Shown piece after piece: positions 17,270 through 26,165 of a stretch of DNA of 64,000 bases. This DNA comes from Methanoculleus sediminis. GTDB lineage: Archaea > Halobacteriota > Methanomicrobia > Methanomicrobiales > Methanoculleaceae. The stretch spans positions 390,133-454,132 of the forward strand of contig NZ_JXOJ01000001.1 of assembly GCF_001017125.1 (NCBI RefSeq), in the 5' to 3' direction. The translations under genes were made by a program, and so were the position numbers. Every line of letters starts with the position of its first letter. The stretch's first letter is position 1. Below the pieces are notes generated by a model. That model made no database searches, had not been told where the DNA came from, and saw only the letters and a list, made by a program, of their open reading frames with translations.

Positions 17270-18162
17270 GACGATGCCTCCTCAGGGGTCGTGTACGGGC
17301 CGAAGTTCTTCCTTGCCCAGACCTCGATGTAGCGGTCGATGATGGCAAAGATCAGGATAACGACGACACCGACGATGATCGGTCCCCAGATGTTGAGTTC
17401 TTCGAAGACCACGGTACGCCAGAGTTCGAAGAAGACGATCAGGCCAAAACAGATACCCGACGCGGGGCCGCCGAGTTTGGCGCTGAAGAAACCGTTGTCG
17501 AGCGAGTTCCGCTGGCCGGCCTCGGCGTAGCGGACGATGTTTCCGGACGCAGAGATCGGAACGCCTGCTCCGAATTTCTGCTCCTGGTACTGCCGCTCCT
17601 TTCCGTAGAACGGGTTACCGGTTGCAGACCCGGCCGCACCGAGTGCGATACCCCAGACGAGCCCGAGAAGCGGGAGCGGGAAGGGGTGGCCGAGCGCGCT
17701 GATCATCAGGTGACACATCGCGACGGTGGTGAAGATTGCTACGAACGCGTGTGCCATGGTCACGGTCGTCATCGATTTCAGGATATCGATATAGACCGGC
17801 TGTCCGAACTTGGCGAGACTTGCAGTACGGCCGAGGTATGCGGTAGTCGCATACACGCCCTGCACGAAGACCGCGAGAGCGCTCCCGAGCACGATTGCAA
17901 GTATCGGGTTTATCTGCATCGCCATGAATGCCCAAGCAAGGCCTGCACCCAGAGCAACCCATAGGCCGTACGCGGGAGGTTCACCGGCAACTGCCTTGTT
18001 GAAGATGCGGTGAATATATCCCATCTGCGGAGCCAGCTGAACCTGCGAGTTCGGGTCACCCTGTGATCCGATATCAGATTCAGTGTCTTCCGCAGCGCCG
18101 GCGACGGTTGCAAGAGCACCTGCCAATGCGGTAATGCCGATGCCAAATACGATCTCTTCCAT
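17266..18162 (-). CDS. mtrE: Tetrahydromethanopterin S-methyltransferase subunit E
   Basis: A 298-residue membrane subunit, the likely site of methyl transfer from corrinoid to coenzyme M. Visible MtrE features include ESDIGSQGDPNSQVQLAPQM, FNKAVAGEPPAYGLWVALGA, FYGKERQYQEQKFGAG and SLDNGFFSAKLGGPASGICF. It is the first gene of the mtr operon. Its Shine-Dalgarno (GGAGGAGG) is partly inside a perfect hairpin, described separately. Confidence 0.96.
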   Translation of the reverse strand: MEEIVFGIGITALAGALATVAGAAEDTESDIGSQGDPNSQVQLAPQMGYIHRIFNKAVAGEPPAYGLWVALGAGLAWAFMAMQINPILAIVLGSALAVFVQGVYATTAYLGRTASLAKFGQPVYIDILKSMTTVTMAHAFVAIFTTVAMCHLMISALGHPFPLPLLGLVWGIALGAAGSATGNPFYGKERQYQEQKFGAGVPISASGNIVRYAEAGQRNSLDNGFFSAKLGGPASGICFGLIVFFELWRTVVFEELNIWGPIIVGVVVILIFAIIDRYIEVWARKNFGPYTTPEEASS

Positions 18163-18173
18163 TCAGCATCCTC

Positions 18174-18196
18174 CTCCGGTGCTCATGGCACCGGAG
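18174..18196 (-). promoter_or_regulatory. Hairpin overlapping the mtrE ribosome-binding site
   Basis: A perfect 9-base-pair stem lies in the mtr leader: CTCCGGTGC pairs with GCACCGGAG around a CATGA loop. The 3' arm ends in CGGAG and runs into GAGG, so part of the Shine-Dalgarno is paired when the hairpin forms. The 3' arm shares TGAGCACCGGAGG with the repeat at 11238-11250. Confidence 0.6.
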
Positions 18197-18241
18197 TATG
18201 AGTTCAAAACCTTTTTGGTTCATTTAACAGTTGTTTATGAC

Positions 18242-18262
18242 TTAATTAAAGGTTTCGAAAAG
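18242..18262 (-). promoter_or_regulatory. BRE/TATA promoter of the mtr operon
   Basis: The minus strand reads CTTTTCGAAACCTTTAATTAA, a good BRE (CGAAA) followed by a TATA box. The predicted start near 18217 gives a leader of about 55 bases that contains the hairpin. It shows mtr can be transcribed separately from mcr. Confidence 0.65.
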
Positions 18263-18336
18263 TTGCGCCGATATCGCAACGAAACGTAAAAAATAGGCCG
18301 GAATGTCTTTTTTAGGCATGTTGGGTTACGCTAGGG

Positions 18337-18344
18337 AAAAAAAA
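18337..18344 (-). terminator. Oligo-T terminator after mcrA
   Basis: A run of eight T residues on the minus strand lies 13 bases beyond the mcrA stop, as expected for archaeal U-tract termination. Confidence 0.6.
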
Positions 18345-18356
18345 GTTGATCTGGGT

Positions 18357-20063
18357 TTACCGGGCCGGAATGATGAGCGAACGCTCGCCGGCGGGCATGA
18401 ATTCGCGGATGGCACCCTTCGCGAACTCGCGACGGGGCTCGGCGAAGTCGAACTTCAGCGCGGGGTCGGCGAAGCAGATCTTCACCCGCGGGTCGAAGCA
18501 CCACGCGTCGCCGCGGCCGTAGTGGGCACCGCCGGTGATCGCGGCGTACTCGCCCTGGTGGCCGACGTTCATCGCGTAGTTCGGGTAGTTCGGGCCACGG
18601 ACCTCGCCGATCGCGCCCTCGTCTCCACGGATGGAGAGGGAGTTCGCGGAACCGCACTGGTCCTGGAGGTCGTAGCCGAAGAAGCCGAGACGCGACCATC
18701 CGTCCTTGTGCAGGAGCATGCAGAGGTACCAGGCGTTCAGGCCGGCGTTGGAGTTTCCGGTTGCGATCGAGGCGGAGAGACCGGACGCAGCGGCAAGGAC
18801 ACCGGCACGCTGGGAACCGCCGAAGTGGTCCTCCATCATGGTCGGGTACTGCTCGTACTGCTCCATGCCGTTCAGGGCGACCTCGGTCGAGATGTCGTTG
18901 ACGATGTCGTAGGTCGGCTTGACCTTGTCGTCTGCGCTCGGGTTCTTCCAGTCGACCTTGTACTTGTCCTTGATGTAGTCCATACCGTAGTAGGTGAACT
19001 CATCGAGGATGTTGTCGGTGTAGGCCGCGGTTGCGTACTGCGTGAATCCGACACCGCCGGACATGTAGGAGCCGAGCCAGATCTGGTCGAACAGCATGGT
19101 TCCGGCACCGACGACCTCAAGGGAGGCCTTTGCGGGGTCGTTCGGGTACTTCCGGTTCGCCTGGATGATGTCGCTGAAGAGACCGAATCCGATACCGCCG
19201 GGCTCGTTCGGGCCACGGGCACGCCGGGCGGGCAGGTGGGACGCCATCTGGATGACGCCTGCGTGCTTCGCGGCGTAGGAGAGGTCGGCGACGGCCGCTT
19301 CACCGGCGCACATACGGTAGGCACCGATGAAGGACATACCGATCTGCATCGCAGACCACCGGGAGGTCGTTCCACCGTCGCAGGTCCGGGAGACCGTGGT
19401 CGGGATGTGGATCGCCTGCCAGAGGGACTTCCCTACGGCTGCGGAGAGCGCTTCGGCCTGCTTTCCGGGGAAGAGCTTCTCGACATCGAGGACGAACTGC
19501 GGCTCGAGGTCGTCGGCGAGTTCCTGGTCGCCGGTGAAGACCTTGACGTAACAGTCGTCGACGAGGCCGGGGTGAGTCTCGACCATGTGCTCCTGAACGA
19601 CGGCCGCACCGGGCATCGCGTGGTTCAGCACGTGGAGGTACTCGTTGATCGTCTCGGGGGTGACTTCCTTGCCGAGACGCTTCTGCAGCGTCTGGTGGGC
19701 GAGGTCCATGTTGACGATGACGGTCCTCCTGATATCGTCCCACATCTGCTGCATCGCAGCGTTGTTGACGAAGTGCAGGTCGTCACCCTCCACGAAGACG
19801 CCGGTGCCGGAGACCTCGTAGGTCATCAGCTGGCGCTGGCCGAGCGGGATACCGCCCAGGTGGCAGCGTACGGGGTCGTACATGGAGATGCCGCGGTCCA
19901 TCTCGACGGCACGGCTGGCCTTCACGAACTCCTCCTTGCGGGGAGACTGGTGGTAGCCGTTGAACTTGTAGAACTCGGTCGTCTCGGACTGGACGTCCTG
20001 GCCCTGGAACTTCTCCTTGAGGGATTTCAGGAAGAGCTTCTGGGTTCTCTCAATCTTTGCCAT
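18357..20063 (-). CDS. mcrA: Methyl-coenzyme M reductase subunit alpha
   Basis: A 568-residue catalytic subunit that reduces methyl-CoM with CoB to methane and the CoM-S-S-CoB heterodisulfide, using nickel F430. Visible active-site signatures are [20 protein letters not shown] (the axial Gln region), [18 protein letters not shown] with His276 (methyl-His) and the Arg cluster, and [15 protein letters not shown], where Gly463 and Cys470 match the thioglycine and methyl-Cys sites. Length is about normal. It is the last gene of mcrBDCGA, 5 bases after mcrG. Confidence 0.99.
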   Translation of the reverse strand: MAKIERTQKLFLKSLKEKFQGQDVQSETTEFYKFNGYHQSPRKEEFVKASRAVEMDRGISMYDPVRCHLGGIPLGQRQLMTYEVSGTGVFVEGDDLHFVNNAAMQQMWDDIRRTVIVNMDLAHQTLQKRLGKEVTPETINEYLHVLNHAMPGAAVVQEHMVETHPGLVDDCYVKVFTGDQELADDLEPQFVLDVEKLFPGKQAEALSAAVGKSLWQAIHIPTTVSRTCDGGTTSRWSAMQIGMSFIGAYRMCAGEAAVADLSYAAKHAGVIQMASHLPARRARGPNEPGGIGFGLFSDIIQANRKYPNDPAKASLEVVGAGTMLFDQIWLGSYMSGGVGFTQYATAAYTDNILDEFTYYGMDYIKDKYKVDWKNPSADDKVKPTYDIVNDISTEVALNGMEQYEQYPTMMEDHFGGSQRAGVLAAASGLSASIATGNSNAGLNAWYLCMLLHKDGWSRLGFFGYDLQDQCGSANSLSIRGDEGAIGEVRGPNYPNYAMNVGHQGEYAAITGGAHYGRGDAWCFDPRVKICFADPALKFDFAEPRREFAKGAIREFMPAGERSLIIPAR

Positions 20064-20068
20064 TGGAA

Positions 20069-20833
20069 TCAGGCCTCCTTCGGTAGGAACCCGTATTTTG
20101 TTCGCAGCGTGTGGATGCGCTGGACGTACTCGACATATTCCTTGTCGTCACGGTATGCAGTGCCGCCGAGCGAGTGGAAGATCGTCGTGTGCGCCTTGAG
20201 CCACTTCTCGTCGAGCGGCTTGCCGACGGCAACCGCACGGTCGAGGGGCTCGCCGATCTGGTTCTTGACGTAGCGGACGATGCCGTCCTCGCCAAGGACG
20301 CTCCTCTGGAGCATGTCGAACATCATGCCGTTCTCGGCAAGACGGAGCGAGTGGCCGTGCACGGTCGCGCCGCGGATGCCGGTGCGGGCCGGGTCGAGGA
20401 GTTCGGTCTCGATGAGTTCCTTGGAGTACTTCTCCAGGTCACGCTCGCGGCACTCGACGATCTGACGGCCGGAGAGCGTACCGGGGTCGATACCGCGGAA
20501 GCGGTAGCACTCGGTGTAGGTCCTCTGGTAGGGCTGGCAGGGGGCGAAGAACATCGAGTCCGCAAACTGGATGTAGCGGACACGGTCGCCGGCCTTGGCA
20601 CCCTCCGTCGGGGTTACGATCTTCCTGATGGGGCAGTCGGGCTCCTGCTGCTCGGCGAGCGGCGGGTGGGCCGTCGGATAGGCGGCTCCCGGCGCCCTGT
20701 GGCCGAGGATAAGCACGATGTCCTCATCGGTTACGTCACGCATTTTCTCAAGCTTCTGGTTGGGGTCCATCTGCTTGCGCCGGTTTGCGGCGACGTTGGA
20801 TGTACCCGGTCCGTATTGGGGCTTGTATGCCAT
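20069..20833 (-). CDS. mcrG: Methyl-coenzyme M reductase subunit gamma
   Basis: A 254-residue subunit of the (alpha-beta-gamma)2 reductase. It begins [20 protein letters not shown] and has [35 protein letters not shown], and the C-terminal [20 protein letters not shown]. The start at 20833 is set by GAGGTGA 8 bases upstream. An in-frame extension to 20854 overlaps mcrC and is not family-like. Confidence 0.98.
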   Translation of the reverse strand: MAYKPQYGPGTSNVAANRRKQMDPNQKLEKMRDVTDEDIVLILGHRAPGAAYPTAHPPLAEQQEPDCPIRKIVTPTEGAKAGDRVRYIQFADSMFFAPCQPYQRTYTECYRFRGIDPGTLSGRQIVECRERDLEKYSKELIETELLDPARTGIRGATVHGHSLRLAENGMMFDMLQRSVLGEDGIVRYVKNQIGEPLDRAVAVGKPLDEKWLKAHTTIFHSLGGTAYRDDKEYVEYVQRIHTLRTKYGFLPKEA

Positions 20834-20850
20834 GTTTTCTTTCACCTCAT

Positions 20851-21474
20851 TCATGTTGGGCTTTTTAGCACTTTCATAACGGCACGAATGACCTCTGCCA
20901 ATTTTTCCCTGCCCGGTGTCTGACCCCTTGTTACGCCGCTGACGATATCCATCACGATGCCTTTCGTCTTCGTCCGGTCGGGCGGCGGCATAACCGCCGC
21001 GGTCCTGATTCCCTCTTTTGCGAGATCCTCGAAGTCGATCGGGACCTGGGATACGACGATGGCCTTGATGTTCGCATGCTCAAGGATGAACCGGACTTTC
21101 TGCACCACATGGGAGCGGACGTTCCCGTGATGCAGGATGGCTACCTTGTGCTGCTCGATCTGGGCGATCTCTTTCTCCGTCAGTCCGAAATAGGCTCCGA
21201 GAACGTGACCCGCGACGGGCGAATCCGCCGGAACCCCGCTTCCTGCGTTGAGGACGAGCGTGGTCACGGAGAACTCCGCCCCCTCCCTCCGGAGACCGGA
21301 GGTGATGTCGCAGACCGGTTTCGTCACGTGCCTGCGGCCGGGGGACATTCCAATCACGATCACATCCGGGGACCTGGTCTCGGAGATGGTGCCCCGCTGG
21401 GCGAGACCGCCTCCTTTTCCCATCCCCATGCTCTCGCGGCAATCGACAACCTGGGTTACTCTTCCGATTGGCAT
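20851..21474 (-). CDS. mcrC: Methyl-coenzyme M reductase operon protein C
   Basis: A 207-residue accessory protein of the reductase-activation complex in studied methanogens. It begins MPIGRVTQVVDCRESMGMGK and has a GGGLAQRGT motif, VLNAGSGVPADSP, and the C-terminal MDIVSGVTRGQTPGREKLAE. It sits 17 bases before mcrG. Confidence 0.95.
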   Translation of the reverse strand: MPIGRVTQVVDCRESMGMGKGGGLAQRGTISETRSPDVIVIGMSPGRRHVTKPVCDITSGLRREGAEFSVTTLVLNAGSGVPADSPVAGHVLGAYFGLTEKEIAQIEQHKVAILHHGNVRSHVVQKVRFILEHANIKAIVVSQVPIDFEDLAKEGIRTAAVMPPPDRTKTKGIVMDIVSGVTRGQTPGREKLAEVIRAVMKVLKSPT

Positions 21475-21475
21475 C

Positions 21476-21952
21476 TCACTTGTTTCCCTGAATGATAACG
21501 GGACCGCCTTTCTTCCTGGGATCGACGAGCCCGAGAATTTCTCTGTCGGCGTCAGGTCCGTATTTCGCGTAGTCGGACACCGTCGGGGTGGTCTTCATGA
21601 ACCGCCCCTTCTGGACGGTGCAGGAGAAGTCCTTATCGGCAAAGACTTCGTCGACCGCTTCCTCGATGGCCGGGATGTACGACTCGTCCTCGAGTTCCAG
21701 GATTACGGTTCCGACCTGTACCTGGAGCTGGACGTCCTGGTCTCCGACACGGATGACCTTGCGGTCCGGGTGGGGGTTGGGTTTCCCCCGTGCCGGGCCG
21801 TAGGGAACGGTGGCGGGAAGATTCTGTCCGGTAAGAGACATCCGGAGAATCCCGCCGATCCGAACAAGCCTGTTCAGAAGTTGTTCCACCGTATCGGGTC
21901 TGAGGAATCGCGCAGAAACGATTCGAACCTGAGGGTATATGGCTTCGGTCAT
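21476..21952 (-). CDS. mcrD: Methyl-coenzyme M reductase operon protein D
   Basis: A 158-residue accessory protein thought to help deliver F430 or assemble the reductase. It begins MTEAIYPQVRIVSARFLRPD and contains VRIGGILRMSLTGQNLPATV, PYGPARGKPNPHPDR and KGRFMKTTPTVSDYAKYG. The start at 21952 excludes a 51-codon upstream extension lying inside mcrB. It lies between mcrB and mcrC, 1 base from mcrC. Confidence 0.94.
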   Translation of the reverse strand: MTEAIYPQVRIVSARFLRPDTVEQLLNRLVRIGGILRMSLTGQNLPATVPYGPARGKPNPHPDRKVIRVGDQDVQLQVQVGTVILELEDESYIPAIEEAVDEVFADKDFSCTVQKGRFMKTTPTVSDYAKYGPDADREILGLVDPRKKGGPVIIQGNK

Positions 21953-21968
21953 TGGTATCCTTGTGTTA

Positions 21969-23273
21969 TTACACACCCTTTGCGATCTGCTGTATCGGCT
22001 TGTTGAAGACGTCAACCTGGCCGAAGGTGTCGCCGTAGACCTTGGAGGTGCTCTCCGGCGAGAACATCTGTGTTCCGGCATCGAGTGCCGCTGCGGCGAC
22101 CACACACGGGATAGCCACGCCTGCGGCGTGCCTGGTCACGACGTGGTTGCCGTTGAAGATACCGGGGCCGCCGCCACCGTAGATCGAGTGGCTGAAGAAC
22201 GAGAACCCGACGGCGGTACCCATGACACGGCCGTAGTCACAGCCGGGGAGGCCGGTCTCGTGTTCGAGCAGGTCGTTGAAGTACAGGAGCGTCGAGGAGA
22301 CTGCCTGGGCGAACCGTCCGGCACCGCAGTTGACCATGGTGGCTGCCATGGTTCCCGCAGCGGCGTAGGCGTTCCAGAGCATCGGGTCCTTCGTGTCGTA
22401 GAACTGGAAGTACCCACCCTTCTTGCCCGGCGTGATGACCTTGTCTTCGATGGCGCGCTCGACCAGGCTCTGGACGACGGTACCGATGGTCCCTGTCGCG
22501 CCGTTCTTCTTGACGAGGTCATAAACCAGGTTGTTCGCGTTCAGGCCCTGGTAAGCGTAAGTAAGCAGCTGGGCACGCTCGAACGGTCCGATGGCGTTAC
22601 CCATCTCAAACATTCCTGCCTGTTCGAAGGTGGACGAGAGTGCGGCGCCCTGCATCGCGTTCTTGCCGGTGATCATCACGGCGTGGTTGACCGGGATGTT
22701 CCGGAGCGCGTAGCCGAGACCTTCGTTGTTCTGGGGGATCGACAGAATGGACGTGACGTTGGCACCGGTAAGGTCCATCGTGTGCGGGTAGGAACCCCAG
22801 ACTGCCGCCTTGACCATCGCTGCGTCGAACGCTCCGATGTCGAACTGCTCGACGATCGAGAAGGTGGCAGCGGATGCGACTGCGGTGATCGCGGCGTCGT
22901 AGGTGGATGCGGCCTCGAGACGGGTCTTCGGGACCTCGACGAGGATGAGCTTGCCGCCGCCGAACTCGCGGATGTTGGTGTCGTCACCCTCCTCGACCTG
23001 GACCATCTCCTTGATCTTTCCGATGATGGCATCCTTGTTGCCGATGATGTCGAGGTTCATCTCACGCCCGAGGACATATCCCTTGGCTACCTTTCCGGTC
23101 TTCAGGCCTTCCTGAATCCCGCCCAGGTTGACTGCAATCGTCCTCTTGGTGAGGTCGATGAGTTTCCTGGTCGCCGGGTTGACCAGCGGGCTGATCTTCT
23201 CAAGCGGCACACCACTCTTCAACTGCTTGCCTGCATCATCGTACAGGTCAATAGTTTCCTTGTATTTTGCCAT
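21969..23273 (-). CDS. mcrB: Methyl-coenzyme M reductase subunit beta
   Basis: A 434-residue reductase subunit. It begins MAKYKETIDLYDDAGKQLKS and contains IPQNNEGLGYALRNIPVNH, MQGAALSSTFEQAGMFEMG, and the C-terminal FFSHSIYGGGGPGIFNGNHV segment that contributes to the active-site channel. GGAGG precedes the ATG by 7 bases. It is the first gene of mcrBDCGA. Confidence 0.98.
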   Translation of the reverse strand: MAKYKETIDLYDDAGKQLKSGVPLEKISPLVNPATRKLIDLTKRTIAVNLGGIQEGLKTGKVAKGYVLGREMNLDIIGNKDAIIGKIKEMVQVEEGDDTNIREFGGGKLILVEVPKTRLEAASTYDAAITAVASAATFSIVEQFDIGAFDAAMVKAAVWGSYPHTMDLTGANVTSILSIPQNNEGLGYALRNIPVNHAVMITGKNAMQGAALSSTFEQAGMFEMGNAIGPFERAQLLTYAYQGLNANNLVYDLVKKNGATGTIGTVVQSLVERAIEDKVITPGKKGGYFQFYDTKDPMLWNAYAAAGTMAATMVNCGAGRFAQAVSSTLLYFNDLLEHETGLPGCDYGRVMGTAVGFSFFSHSIYGGGGPGIFNGNHVVTRHAAGVAIPCVVAAAALDAGTQMFSPESTSKVYGDTFGQVDVFNKPIQQIAKGV

Positions 23274-23437
23274 AATTTTCCTCCATTACCCTCTTTAAGT
23301 GCATACAATCCGGGCATGTGAAATGAACACTAAAAGCATCGCTGACTGTGTCTGATGGTGACTACTGCACGTCCTCGTGGGACAAAATGATAGTAACCTT
23401 CTCTGATGATATAAGCATTGCTATTTATGTCTATGAT

Positions 23438-23450
23438 CAAATATATATCG
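23438..23450 (-). promoter_or_regulatory. TATA box of the mcr operon
   Basis: The minus strand reads CGATATATATTTG. It would give a leader of about 140 bases before mcrB. A second AT-rich candidate (GCTTATATCATC, 23406-23417) would give about 100 bases. Which one is used cannot be decided from sequence. The rest of the 363-base gap 23274-23636 shows no gene. Confidence 0.5.
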
Positions 23451-23620
23451 CGAGTCCGATATTAAATATCTGCTGGAAATATTTCGATTGCTCCGAATAG
23501 GAAACGTATTCTGTCCTGTCTGCCGTAACATAAAAATGGCAAAGTTTTGTCATTTCGTGCTACGTTTTCCATACCGATCGCATCCGCTCTCCGACGATCG
23601 ATACGACGTATATGTGCTCG

Positions 23621-23635
23621 CAAAAAAAAGAGAGT
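23621..23635 (-). terminator. Oligo-T terminator after fwdC
   Basis: CTCTTTTTTTTG lies directly after the fwdC stop on the minus strand. This ends the fwd-hdr operon before the mcr promoter. Confidence 0.6.
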
Positions 23636-23636
23636 T

Positions 23637-24443
23637 TCAGGCTTCGATCCGCTGGTAGAGTTTAGCGTAGATCGTCTGGCCCTTTCGTTTCCGGTGGCGC
23701 TCTCCGAGGTCGCCCTCGTAAAGGGCAAACCGTCCCTTGATGCCGTCCATATCGACGTCGACATCCTCGCGGTATGCAAACCCGGGCATCATGACGTCGA
23801 TGTCGCCGAGGACGTAGATCTCGCCTTCCACCATCTGGCCGCCGAGACGGCTCTTTGCATTGCCCTTGATGATGATCTTTCCACCCTCGGCATGGGTGGC
23901 GACATGAACGTCGACGTCGCCGCCGATGACGATCTCGCCGCCGTTCATGAAGGTGCCGATATCGCTTCCGGCATTGCCGGTGACGGTGATCTTTCCACCC
24001 TGCATGCCGCGCCAGTCGCCGCGGTATGCGGCGCCGAGGTAGTTCCCGGCGTTGCCGTTGATGACGATCTCGCCGCCCTTCATGCCGGTTCCGGCAAAAG
24101 CATCGACGTTCCCGTTCACGGTGATCTTGCCGCCCTGCATCCAGGCTCCGACATACATATCGGCGTTGCCGTTGACGACGACCTCGCCGCCGGTCATCTT
24201 CATGCCGATGTACTTGACCCGGGAAAGGTCGCCGTTGACGACGATCTTCGTCTCCTCGGGCGTCGCTCCGGCGTTGCCGGAGACCTCGAAGAAGTCTCCG
24301 AGCCGGTGCTGCTCGCGGCCGATGTAGACGTGGAGGCCGGCGATCTCTTCAGCCTTCTTCCCGGCGAACGTGTCGGGGCAGATGGTGTCGGCCTCGAGGT
24401 AGAGATCGGGCTGGTTCTTTATGGTGAGTTTAACGGTATCCAT
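23637..24443 (-). CDS. fwdC: Formylmethanofuran dehydrogenase subunit C
   Basis: A 268-residue subunit with a beta-helix of repeated G-G-x-I/V-x-V-x-G-N-A units. Examples are GGEVVVNGNADMYVGAWMQG, GGKITVNGNVDAFAGTGMKG and GGEIVINGNAGNYLG. The fold is related to the glutamate synthase C-terminal domain and scaffolds FwdA and FwdB. It is the last gene of the operon, 12 bases after fwdA. Confidence 0.96.
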   Translation of the reverse strand: MDTVKLTIKNQPDLYLEADTICPDTFAGKKAEEIAGLHVYIGREQHRLGDFFEVSGNAGATPEETKIVVNGDLSRVKYIGMKMTGGEVVVNGNADMYVGAWMQGGKITVNGNVDAFAGTGMKGGEIVINGNAGNYLGAAYRGDWRGMQGGKITVTGNAGSDIGTFMNGGEIVIGGDVDVHVATHAEGGKIIIKGNAKSRLGGQMVEGEIYVLGDIDVMMPGFAYREDVDVDMDGIKGRFALYEGDLGERHRKRKGQTIYAKLYQRIEA

Positions 24444-24455
24444 CCTTCTCTCTCC

Positions 24456-26162
24456 TCACTCTGTGGCATCAACCTCGATTACGTACGGGTTCGGGAGGTA
24501 GTGTCCGGTAACCTCGTAGTTGTTTAAGGTGACGGTGTAGTAGCGGAGGAACTTCTCCTTGACGTCACGCATCACCTGCGGGTTCTCGTTGACCTTTGCG
24601 TTCACCCAGAGCGTCCGCTTGTTGCCGTTGCTGGCGATGTTGTGGTCGCGGATGACCTGGACACCGGTCTTGAAGAGGTGTTCTGCGTTCAGGAACGCCT
24701 TCTCGATGTCGTCGGGTGCGTAGGGCTCGTTCGGGTTGAAGTCGTAGACCGCAACGTCCGCTTCGAGGCCGGGTGCAAGCCCGCCGTACATGTGCGCAAG
24801 ACCGAGCGACTTCGCCGGTCCTGCACGGGTCATCTGCGCGATCTCGTAGAGGTCGAGTTCGCGGTCGAGGCCGGCAAGGTTGGTCGCCTCGATGACCTTG
24901 TCCTTGTGCTTGAAAGCGTCGAACTGCTGCTCACGGGCTTCGGTGCTCATGAGCCACTTCATGACCCGGGGGTAGCGGATGAACGGCCCGGCGTTCGGGT
25001 GGTCGGTGGTGATGAAGATCCGCATGGGGTCCTTCGCGAGCAGCGCAAGTTCGAGGCCGATGCACCACTGGATGGCGCAGACCTTGATGCTCGGGCTGTA
25101 GACGTAGGGCACGACCCCGGATCCGGTCTCGAGTTCCACGTCGGCGTTCGCCCACTTCAGGTGGTTCAGCTCCGTGAGGTGGTGCTCGAACGGCCCGTCG
25201 GCGGTCATGGTCGTGGTCTCGTCGAGGGTCACCTGACCCATGTCGATGGTGATGTTGTCGTGCGAGTTCACGTAGTCCATGATCTCCTTCGCCTTCGACT
25301 CCACGTTCGCCCAGGAGTCTCCGCCATAGGAGTGGAACTGGACGTGGGTGTGGTGCATCACCTGGTCGCGGCCGAACTTGCTGTTCGGCTTGATGCCCTC
25401 CGAGAGCTTGAACGAGTCGAGCGTCGTCGTGTAGTTGCCGGGGTTCCCGAGGTTGTTCGCGTGCATGTGCATCGAATGCGGGAGGCCCAGGTACTCGTTC
25501 GCCTCGATGAGGCCCTTGATGATCTGTGCCGGCGTGATGTCGAAGTAGGGGACCGGGTCGTGAACGTTCTCGCAGTTCAGGCCCCAGGCCCAGGCTTCGG
25601 TGCCGCCGGGGTTGACGACCTTGACCGCGTAGCCCTTCGTGGCCCGAAGCAGCCAGGCGATGTAGGCGGCGGTGTTCTCGATCTCGTGGTTCTTGAGGTA
25701 CTCGAGCACGAACCAGTTGTTCCCGAAGACCGGGTAGGCTCCCTGGTCGAGGATCGGCGTGTCACGCATCTCCTCATGGGTGTGCCGGGCGTAGAGCGGC
25801 GGCATGGCCGCTTCCATCACGGTCGTGTAGCCCATGCGGGCGTAGTTGTAGCCGGTCCGGATCGTCGTCGGGACGGAGAACCCGCCCTGCATCCGCTCGA
25901 TGCCGTTTTTGGGCTTGTAGCCGAAGAGTTTGTCTTCGGGGCGGAAGTTCCTGCCTACGTTCACCTTCGGGCCGGCGACATGGGCGTGGATATCGACGCC
26001 ACCGGCCATGACGGTCTTACCCGAGGCATCGATGACCTGCGGACTCTTGACCGCAGTGGTCTCGACGATCTTGCCGTCCTTGATGGCGACGTCGGCTTTG
26101 TCTCCCTTGATCCCGAGAACCGGGTCGAAGACGAAACCGTTCTTGATGAGATACTCTGCCAT
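24456..26162 (-). CDS. fwdA: Formylmethanofuran dehydrogenase subunit A (amidohydrolase)
   Basis: A 568-residue zinc amidohydrolase that condenses formate, made at the Mo/W site of FwdB, with methanofuran. Metal-binding signatures include VDIHAHVAGPKVN, HSMHMHANNLGNPGNY, MHHTHVQFHSYG and FITTDHPNAGPFIRYP. The C-terminal composite amidohydrolase region (GLAPGLEADVAVYDFNPNEP) is intact. It starts 3 bases after fwdB. Confidence 0.96.
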   Translation of the reverse strand: MAEYLIKNGFVFDPVLGIKGDKADVAIKDGKIVETTAVKSPQVIDASGKTVMAGGVDIHAHVAGPKVNVGRNFRPEDKLFGYKPKNGIERMQGGFSVPTTIRTGYNYARMGYTTVMEAAMPPLYARHTHEEMRDTPILDQGAYPVFGNNWFVLEYLKNHEIENTAAYIAWLLRATKGYAVKVVNPGGTEAWAWGLNCENVHDPVPYFDITPAQIIKGLIEANEYLGLPHSMHMHANNLGNPGNYTTTLDSFKLSEGIKPNSKFGRDQVMHHTHVQFHSYGGDSWANVESKAKEIMDYVNSHDNITIDMGQVTLDETTTMTADGPFEHHLTELNHLKWANADVELETGSGVVPYVYSPSIKVCAIQWCIGLELALLAKDPMRIFITTDHPNAGPFIRYPRVMKWLMSTEAREQQFDAFKHKDKVIEATNLAGLDRELDLYEIAQMTRAGPAKSLGLAHMYGGLAPGLEADVAVYDFNPNEPYAPDDIEKAFLNAEHLFKTGVQVIRDHNIASNGNKRTLWVNAKVNENPQVMRDVKEKFLRYYTVTLNNYEVTGHYLPNPYVIEVDATE

Positions 26163-26165
26163 CGC

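Noticed and set aside
18303-20273. Plus-strand ORF of 656 codons opposite mcrA
   Set aside because: It is an antisense shadow of mcrA; its composition is Val/Gly/Asp-rich without motifs.
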